DNA of 21,417 bases. Origin: Myxococcota bacterium (GTDB lineage Bacteria > Myxococcota_A > UBA9160 > PR03). Each line of letters begins with the position of its first letter. Position 1 is the stretch's first letter. Position numbers and translations under genes: made by a program. The DNA lies in the NCBI GenBank assembly GCA_030066475.1, contig JASJBO010000027.1, positions 1 to 21,417 on the forward strand, written 5' to 3'. Shown piece by piece: positions 16,470-21,417 of the stretch. The notes under the pieces are model-generated. The model had not been told where the DNA came from. It saw only the letters and a program-made list of their open reading frames with translations, and did not search any database.

Positions 16470-17207
16470 TCAGACCGAGAGCAGCGCCTCGCGATGGTGG
16501 GTGAAGTCGCGGGTGGTGCCGCGCACGCGCGTGGCGGCCGCGGCGGTGGCGGGCTGGAAGGTGTGGCAGGAGCCGGCGGTGAGCGCCAGGAACTCCTGGG
16601 GCCCGCGCATGGCGTCGAAGTCGTGCGTGCGGCCCATCGCGATGAAGCTCGCGCGGCGCAGCACCAGCGCGGCCTCGAGCGTGTCTTCGTCCAGGTGCGC
16701 TCGGCACCAGTCGTGGAACTCGCGGCCCGCCAAGGTCAGGCCCGACCACGGCTCCGGCTCCCGGATCCGCCGGCCCCGCAGCGACCAGGCGAGCAGCGGT
16801 GACCCGTCGCGCGAGAGCTCGACGCGCGTGGCACCGTCGCGGCGGTCGGGGACGGCGACGTCGTACTGGCGCCGGGTGCGCTCCGCGGCCGCGTGGGCGA
16901 CGGCGAGGGCGGTGACGTCGAACAGGTGGGTGCACTGGAGTCTCGGGTCGGTGTGCCCCTCCGCCCGGTTCTCGAGGGGCATGCCTTCGAGCGCGCGCAG
17001 CGGCGCCGTGGCGCCCGGGCACGACGTCCAGGGAAAGCGCAGCGCCTCGCCCTCGGCCGCCGTCACGCGCACACCGTCGTGGTGGATGCGCGCCCGAAAG
17101 TGGTGGAAGTCGTCCTCGAGCTCGCCCACGACCGCGCCCGGCTCCGCGACGAGTCGAATGCGGCGGCGGTAGACGCCGTCTCCATAGGGAACGCGCTGGC
17201 GCGGCAT
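16470..17207 (-). CDS. DUF2889 family protein
   Basis: This 245-residue cytoplasmic protein carries features of DUF2889: an early ELEDDFHHFRARIHHDG, then PWTSCPGA-x-APL, H-T-D-P-R-L-Q-C-T-H-L-F-D, YDVAVPDRRDG and LAGREFHDW. A late stretch runs AALVLRRASFIAMGR and SCHTFQP. Conserved His and Cys residues (TSCPG, QCTHLFD, SCHTF) could bind metal, but the family's function is not established. The ATG at 17207 has GGGGA 7 nt upstream; the longer open frame upstream runs antisense through the next gene. It is divergent from the M13 peptidase gene, with a 78-bp gap holding two GCCGTTCC copies 24 bp apart. Its stop codon touches repeat copy D. Confidence 0.82.
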   Translation of the reverse strand: MPRQRVPYGDGVYRRRIRLVAEPGAVVGELEDDFHHFRARIHHDGVRVTAAEGEALRFPWTSCPGATAPLRALEGMPLENRAEGHTDPRLQCTHLFDVTALAVAHAAAERTRRQYDVAVPDRRDGATRVELSRDGSPLLAWSLRGRRIREPEPWSGLTLAGREFHDWCRAHLDEDTLEAALVLRRASFIAMGRTHDFDAMRGPQEFLALTAGSCHTFQPATAAAATRVRGTTRDFTHHREALLSV

Positions 17208-17285
17208 GACAGGTCCCCTACCGTAGCAGCCGTTCCGGACCCCGTTTCGATCGCCGTTCCCGATTGCGAAGGAGTGAAGCCACCC

Positions 17286-19307
17286 GTGCGCCGCTTCGTC
17301 CCGCTGGTGCTGGCGGTGGTCGTGGCGGCCGGCTGCGCGCAGCCGGCGCCCGACCCGGCCGACGCCGATCCCGCCGCCGCCGACGTGCTCGCCGCCCTCG
17401 ACCCGTCCGCGGATCCCTGCGACGACTTCTACCGCTTCGCGTGCGGCGGCTGGCTCGACGCCACCGAGCTGCCCGCCGACGAGTCGCGCTACGTCCGCAG
17501 CTTCTCGACGATCCGCGACCTCAACGAGGTTCGCTTGCGCGAGCTGGTCGACGCGCCGGGCTCGGCGCCAGAGCACCAGCTCGTGGCGACCTACTTCGCG
17601 AGCTGCGTGGACGAGGAGGCCATCGAGGCGCGCGGGCTCGAGCCGCTCGCGCCCTGGCTCGCCGAGGTCGACGCGGTGCGCGACCTCGGCGACACCTTCC
17701 GGGTGGCGGGCCGCATGCAGTGGCTGCCGGGTGCGAGCCCGCTGCTCGCGTTCGGTGTGGGTCGCGACTTCGGCGACCCGACCACCAACATCTTCCAGAT
17801 CTATCAGGGCGGGCTGGGTCTGCCCGACCGCAGCTACTACCTCGACCCGCAGCGGGCGGCGATCCTCGTCGCCTACCGCGAGCACGTGGCCGCGATGCTG
17901 ACGCTCGCGGGTCTCGAGCCCGCGCGCGCCGCGGCCGACGCCGATCGCATCGTCGCCTTCGAGACGGAGCTGGCGCGGGTCTCGAAGCCGCGCGAGGCGC
18001 TGCGCGACATCCAGTCCCGCTACCACAAGATCGACCGCCCCGGTCTCGAGGCGCTCGACCCGCAGCTGCCGTGGGGAGCCTGGTTCGCCGCGCTCGACGC
18101 CGAGAGCGTGTTCGACATCAACGTGGCCGATCCCGAGTTCGTGCGCGCGTCGGGTGCGATCCTGCGCGCCACGGAGGTCGAGACGCTGCGCGCCTACCTG
18201 CGCTGGCAGCTCGTCGAGGCGATGGCCGGCAAGCTGCCGCGCGCCTTCGTGGACGAGGCCTTCGCGTTCCGCCAGAAGCTCACCGGCCAGGCGGAGCTGC
18301 CCGAGCGCTGGAAGCGCTGCCTGCACGCCACGACGTCGTCGTTCCCGGACATCGTCGGCCGGCTCTACGTCGAGCGCCACTTCCCGGGTGCGAGCCGCGA
18401 CGTCGCGCGCGAGATGGTGCACGCGGTCGAGGGCGCGTTCGACGCGCGCCTGGACGAGCTGGCGTGGATGGACGCCGAGACGCGCGCGGCGGCCCGCGCC
18501 AAGGCCGAGGCGCTCCGCAACAAGATCGGCTACCCGGACCGCTGGCGGGAGAAGCGGGAGGTCGCGGTCGAGCCGGACCGCTACTTCGAGAACGCCGTGG
18601 CGTCGACTGCCGTCGATCTGCGCCGCGACCTGGCGAAGGTGTCGCAGCCGGTCGACCCCGACGAGTGGCGCATGCCGGCCTCGACGGTCAACGCCTACTA
18701 CAGCCCCACCGGCAACGAGATCGTGTTCCCGGCCGGCATCCTGCAGCCGCCGTTCTTCGACCAGGGCTTTCCGTCGGCGATGAACTACGGCGCGATGGGC
18801 GCCGTGGTGGGCCACGAGCTGACCCACGGCTTCGACGACCAGGGGCGCAAGTTCGACGGGGAGGGGCGGCTGCGCGACTGGTGGGACGCCGGCACGGCGG
18901 AGCGCTTCGAGGGGCGCGCGCAGTGTCTGGTGGACCTGTACGACGGCTTCGCCGTCGACCCGGAGACCCACGTCAACGGGCGGCTGACGCTGGGGGAGAA
19001 CATCGCGGACCTGGGCGGCCTGTCGCTCGGGCACCGCGCCTGGCGCGGCGCGGCGGGCGAGGCCGCGACGGCGGCGTCCCCGGTGCCCGGCTTGAGCCAG
19101 GAGCAGCTGCTGTTCGTCGCCTACGCGCAGGCCTGGTGCACGGTGGCGACCCCCGAGGTGGAGCGGCTGCTGGCGACGATCGACAGCCACTCCCCGCCGC
19201 GCTTCCGGGTCAACGGGGTGGTGCGCAACCTGCCGGCCTTCGCCGAGGCCTTCTCCTGTGAGTCGGGCGCACCGCTGCGCGCGGAGCCGGTCTGCGAGGT
19301 CTGGTGA
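17286..19307 (+). CDS. M13 (neprilysin/PepO) family zinc metallopeptidase lipoprotein
   Basis: This is a 673-residue M13 endopeptidase. The N-terminus is a lipoprotein signal (MRRFVPLVLAVVVAAGC, Cys17 as lipidation site), so it should be anchored in the envelope. The early block DPCDDFYRFACGGWL is the M13 N-terminal signature. The substrate-binding NAYYSP motif is followed by HELTH (510-514) and GENIADLGG (Glu571 as third zinc ligand, Asp575 supporting). The C-terminal VNGVVRNLPAFAEAF and the closing C-E-V-W are family hallmarks. Length fits the family. The GTG at 17286 has AAGGAG 11 nt upstream; a GTG at 17274 would leave no usable ribosome site. The Rdx selenoprotein gene starts 40 bp after its stop. 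Confidence 0.94.
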   Translation: MRRFVPLVLAVVVAAGCAQPAPDPADADPAAADVLAALDPSADPCDDFYRFACGGWLDATELPADESRYVRSFSTIRDLNEVRLRELVDAPGSAPEHQLVATYFASCVDEEAIEARGLEPLAPWLAEVDAVRDLGDTFRVAGRMQWLPGASPLLAFGVGRDFGDPTTNIFQIYQGGLGLPDRSYYLDPQRAAILVAYREHVAAMLTLAGLEPARAAADADRIVAFETELARVSKPREALRDIQSRYHKIDRPGLEALDPQLPWGAWFAALDAESVFDINVADPEFVRASGAILRATEVETLRAYLRWQLVEAMAGKLPRAFVDEAFAFRQKLTGQAELPERWKRCLHATTSSFPDIVGRLYVERHFPGASRDVAREMVHAVEGAFDARLDELAWMDAETRAAARAKAEALRNKIGYPDRWREKREVAVEPDRYFENAVASTAVDLRRDLAKVSQPVDPDEWRMPASTVNAYYSPTGNEIVFPAGILQPPFFDQGFPSAMNYGAMGAVVGHELTHGFDDQGRKFDGEGRLRDWWDAGTAERFEGRAQCLVDLYDGFAVDPETHVNGRLTLGENIADLGGLSLGHRAWRGAAGEAATAASPVPGLSQEQLLFVAYAQAWCTVATPEVERLLATIDSHSPPRFRVNGVVRNLPAFAEAFSCESGAPLRAEPVCEVW

Positions 19308-19347
19308 GCGCGGCGTGCTAGCCTCGACGCGGCCGAGGGAGGATCCC

Positions 19348-19566
19348 ATGCGCGTGTCGATCACGTACTGCGTGCGCTGAAACTACCTGCCCCGGGCCTC
19401 CAGTCTGGAGGCCGTGCTCGAGGCCGAGCTCGGCGCCGAGACCGAGCTGATCAAGGGCGACAACGGCGTCTTCGACGTCGTCGCCGACGGCAGGCTCGTC
19501 TTCTCCAAACACGAGGCGGGCCGCTTCCCCGAAGAAGCCGAGATCCTCACCGCCCTCCGCCCCTAA
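19348..19566 (+). CDS. Rdx-family (SelW/SelT-like) selenoprotein, TGA read as selenocysteine
   Basis: With TGA at 19378-19380 read through, this ATG-to-TAA frame encodes 72 residues. It opens with V-S-I-T-Y-C-V-R-U-N-Y-L-P-R-A, the redox motif of the Rdx thioredoxin-like family with C-x-x-U in place of C-x-x-C. After the TGA it still has the family's hallmarks: the GDNGVFDVVADG strand pair, RLVFSKHE and GRFPEE. Reading TGA as a stop would leave only 10 residues, and the conserved part after it would have no start. The ribosome site GGGAGGA lies about 6 nt before the ATG. A SECIS-like hairpin follows at 19395-19413. The protein is probably a small thiol/selenol redox protein. It lies 40 bp after the M13 gene and overlaps the convergent Rieske gene by 4 bp (shared TAA/TAG). 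A TGC-to-TGA error is the alternative. Confidence 0.88.
19395..19413 (+). promoter_or_regulatory. Bacterial SECIS-like hairpin
   Basis: GGCCTCCA-GTC-TGGAGGCC is a perfect 8-bp stem with a 3-nt loop. Its base is 14 nt, and its loop 22 nt, past the UGA, which is the range known for bacterial SECIS elements. The apical part CCA-GUC-UGG resembles the GCA-GGUC-UGC tip of the E. coli fdhF element, including the loop G and U. The loop uses the codon AGT, unusual in this GC-rich DNA, as if held for structure. It should recruit SelB with Sec-tRNA. Confidence 0.75.
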
Positions 19567-20498
19567 GTGTAGAACTGCTGGGCCCATTGGCGGAGGAGGG
19601 CGATGGGGCCGTCGCCGTCGCAGAGGAGGGGGCGTTCGAGGTGGATCTTGTTCTCCCAGATCGGGATGTCCTGGCCGAACTGGCGCTCGATCTCGGAGAT
19701 GAAGGCCTTGCCGACGCCGCGGGTGGCGTCCGAGTCGGCCAGCTTCTTGACGGCGAACTGCAGGCGCATGTGGACGCGCTCGTCGTCGATCGGCGCGCCC
19801 GAGGTCACCACCAGCAGGTCGGCGATGCCGCTGAAGCGGGTCGTGCCGTAGCCGAACCCGTGCGCCTGGATGTCGATGTGGCCGGTCTGCTCGCCGCGCG
19901 GCGTCTCCACCCGGTTGCGCGAGACCACGTGCAGCAGGTGCCCCTCGATCGTGGCGCTCTCGGTCTCGGGCACGGTGTTGGTGCGGTGCACGAAGTGGAA
20001 GTGCGCCTCGTCGACGGTGTTCTCGGCCAGCTCCTGGTTGCGGCTGCGCACGATCCACTCGCGCCGCTCGGGGTCGGTCCATGCGTCCGACTCGAACTCG
20101 GGGACGTCCGGCACCTCGAAGCTCGGCGGCTCACCCGCGGCGTGCCGCCACACCAGGATCAGGTTGCCGCGCTCGCGCACCTCCCAGCGGCGCATGCGCG
20201 CCTTGGGCGGGATGCGCTTCGCGTACGGGATCTCGCGGCAGCTCCCCGCGCCGTCCCACAGCCAGCCGTGGAACGGGCAGCGGATCGCGTCGCCCTCCAC
20301 GGTGCCGCCGTGGCCCAGGTGGGCGCCCAGGTGCGGGCAGTGCGCGTCGAGCACGCGCGCGACGCCGTCGTCGCCGCGCCACAGCACCAGGTCCTCGCCG
20401 AAGTAGTGGATCGGCTTCACCTGCCCCGGCGCCAGCTCGTCGCGGAACGCCACGCCGAACCAGCCGTTGGGAATCGGGAACGGGAACTCGCGCGCCAT
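19563..20498 (-). CDS. Rieske non-heme iron oxygenase, Neverland/KshA-like
   Basis: This is a 311-residue oxygenase component. The Rieske [2Fe-2S] site is C54-P-H56 with C74-P-F-H77. The catalytic iron site is N160-x2-D163-x2-H166-x4-H171 (ENTVDEAHFHFVH), and the carboxylate is expected in the later QDIPIWENK block. The N-terminal half (KPIHYFGEDLVLWRG, CPHLGAHLGHGG, CPFHGW, IPYAKRIP) and the end (ERPLLCDGDGP, LRQWAQQFY) look like cholesterol 7-desaturase (DAF-36/Neverland) and 3-ketosteroid 9-alpha-hydroxylase KshA. A sterol or similar polycyclic substrate is therefore likely. A separate reductase is needed and is not in the window. The ATG at 20498 has GAAGGAGG 4-5 nt upstream, overlapping the stop of the aldolase gene 10 bp before, so the two are coupled. 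Confidence 0.9.
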   Translation of the reverse strand: MAREFPFPIPNGWFGVAFRDELAPGQVKPIHYFGEDLVLWRGDDGVARVLDAHCPHLGAHLGHGGTVEGDAIRCPFHGWLWDGAGSCREIPYAKRIPPKARMRRWEVRERGNLILVWRHAAGEPPSFEVPDVPEFESDAWTDPERREWIVRSRNQELAENTVDEAHFHFVHRTNTVPETESATIEGHLLHVVSRNRVETPRGEQTGHIDIQAHGFGYGTTRFSGIADLLVVTSGAPIDDERVHMRLQFAVKKLADSDATRGVGKAFISEIERQFGQDIPIWENKIHLERPLLCDGDGPIALLRQWAQQFYT

Positions 20499-20508
20499 CC
20501 GGCCTCCT

Positions 20509-21417
20509 TCAGGCAACGAGGTCGCCCATCTCGCGCAGCGTCGCGACGACGTCGTCGGGCAGGGTGGGCGGCTCGCGCCCCACGGCGTAACAGCCCAGGA
20601 TCACCTCCGCCGAGCGCTCGATGATCTCGGCCATGTCCGCCGCACGGCGCAGGCTGCGCCCCGCCACCAGCAGACCGTGGTTCACCAGCAGCACCGCCCA
20701 GCTCTCGCGCGCCGCCTGCTCGACGGCGTCGGCCAGCGCCCCGGTACCCGGCATGATGAAGGGGACGCGCGGGATCTCGCCGAAGAACGCCGCCTCGGTC
20801 GAGATCGGCAGGAACGGCAGGCCCGTGTTGGCGAGGATCGTGGCGTTCGGCGCGTGCGCGTGTACCACCGCCATCGCCTCGGGTCGTGCCCGGTACACCG
20901 CGCAATGCATCAGCCGCTCGCTCGAGGGCGAGGGAGCGCGCGCGTCGAGCGGCTTCCCGTCGAGGTCGAGCCGCACCAGCATCCCGGGACGCAGGTCGCC
21001 CTTGAAGAGCTGGCTCGGGGTGATCCACAGCTCGTCGTGACCCGGCACGCGGGCGCTCACGTTGCCGCCCGTGGCGGTGATCAGCTCCTGGCCGTAGAGC
21101 TCGTCGACCACGCGCACCAGCTCGCACCGCACGTCGTCGTCGTCCGGCGGCGCCACCGCTGCGGCCGGCGCCGGGCCGCCCAGCGTCGAGAGGTCGCCGG
21201 GGTCGCCCACCGCGTCGCGCGCCGCCCGGTACAGCCGCGAGAGGTCGGCCTGCAGGTGCTGCAGGGTCATCGCCTTGGCGGCGTCGCCGGTGAACGAGAG
21301 GCGCCCGTTCATGGCGGCCTGCATCGGATTGACGCGCCCCGTGAACATGCCGTCGAAGACGTCGGCAGAGAGCTTGAGGTCGACCTCCGGCGTGGCGTCG
21401 GGCGCGCCGACGTCGCC
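20509..21417 (-). CDS. SCP2-class II aldolase fusion, N-terminus beyond window
   Basis: 302 residues are visible and the frame stays open to the window edge. The first about 65 residues (DLKLSADVFDGMFTGRVNPMQ, then NGRLSFTGDAAKAMTLQ) are the C-terminal half of an SCP2 sterol carrier domain. The ATG at 21348 falls inside that fold and is not the real start. A short Ala/Pro/Asp linker leads to a class II aldolase/adducin domain with GGNVSAR, the acidic catalytic position in PSSERLMH, zinc ligands in VHAHAPN, and NHGLLV. Class II aldolases cleave or epimerise hydroxy-carbonyl substrates with zinc. A lipid-binding domain attached to one suggests a hydrophobic substrate. The Rieske oxygenase gene follows after 10 bp, so the two probably serve one pathway (inference). 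Confidence 0.85.
   Translation of the reverse strand, partial: GDVGAPDATPEVDLKLSADVFDGMFTGRVNPMQAAMNGRLSFTGDAAKAMTLQHLQADLSRLYRAARDAVGDPGDLSTLGGPAPAAAVAPPDDDDVRCELVRVVDELYGQELITATGGNVSARVPGHDELWITPSQLFKGDLRPGMLVRLDLDGKPLDARAPSPSSERLMHCAVYRARPEAMAVVHAHAPNATILANTGLPFLPISTEAAFFGEIPRVPFIMPGTGALADAVEQAARESWAVLLVNHGLLVAGRSLRRAADMAEIIERSAEVILGCYAVGREPPTLPDDVVATLREMGDLVA

Noticed and set aside
17208..19364. A minus-strand extension of the DUF2889 frame up to 964 codons
   Set aside because: It is antisense to the M13 peptidase, whose motifs are complete. The ATG at 17207 has its own ribosome site and homology begins there.
19378..19380. TGA as a real stop or a sequencing error for TGC
   Set aside because: A real stop leaves a 10-residue peptide and an orphaned conserved tail. 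An error cannot be excluded, but the well-placed SECIS-like hairpin and known Sec at this position in the Rdx family make selenocysteine more likely.
20509..21348. A stand-alone class II aldolase starting at the ATG at 21348
   Set aside because: The frame is open upstream to the window edge, and residues on both sides of that Met form one SCP2 domain.

Overview
The window is about 21.4 kb of very GC-rich (by eye above 70%), densely coding bacterial DNA. The gene families present are a 2TM histidine kinase with an NtrC-type regulator, a winged-helix/AAA/TPR regulator, DUF3604, DUF2889, an M13 lipoprotein peptidase, a Neverland/KshA-like Rieske oxygenase, an SCP2-aldolase fusion and a selenoprotein. 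Together they suggest a large-genome environmental bacterium of the former Deltaproteobacteria (Myxococcota or Binatia-like). This is inference, because no rRNA or other phylogenetic marker is present. No tRNA, rRNA, CRISPR array, transposase or phage gene was seen.

Layout. 46-1752 (minus): two related exported dienelactone-hydrolase-family proteins; the upstream one has lost its nucleophile. 1904-5171 (minus): a translationally coupled three-gene operon of 2TM histidine kinase, sigma-54 response regulator and PspA/IM30-like protein, probably an envelope-stress module. 5172-5598: a 427-bp gap with a 69-bp repeat in two copies and a 15-bp tandem repeat upstream of the kinase. 5599-9837 (minus): a large winged-helix/AAA/TPR regulator and an isocitrate-lyase/PEP-mutase-family enzyme. 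9937-11910 (plus): an exported Cys-rich DUF3604 protein, convergent with and overlapping a RidA-family gene that lacks the catalytic Arg. 12361-13834 (plus): a membrane-anchored coiled-coil protein and an ElyC/SanA-type envelope protein, the latter overlapping a convergent Fpg-type DNA glycosylase gene. 14774-16364 (plus): a TetR regulator and a LolA-like outer-membrane lipoprotein-sorting protein. 16365-16469: two more copies of the dispersed repeat around a hairpin. 16470-17207 (minus): DUF2889. 17286-19566 (plus): an M13 metallopeptidase lipoprotein and then a small Rdx (SelW/SelT-like) gene. 19563-21417 (minus): an SCP2-class II aldolase fusion, cut by the window edge, and a Rieske oxygenase.

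The strongest finding is at 19348-19566. This 72-residue Rdx-family protein has an in-frame TGA in the second active-site position of C-x-x-C (giving C-V-R-U), followed 14 nt later by a perfect 8-bp hairpin with a GUC loop that fits a bacterial SECIS element. Standard gene calling misses it. The second theme is a probable sterol or other hydrophobic-substrate oxidation operon at the right edge: an SCP2 lipid-binding domain fused to a class II aldolase, followed 10 bp later by a Rieske oxygenase of the cholesterol-desaturase/KshA type. The third is the PspA-like gene under a dedicated two-component system.
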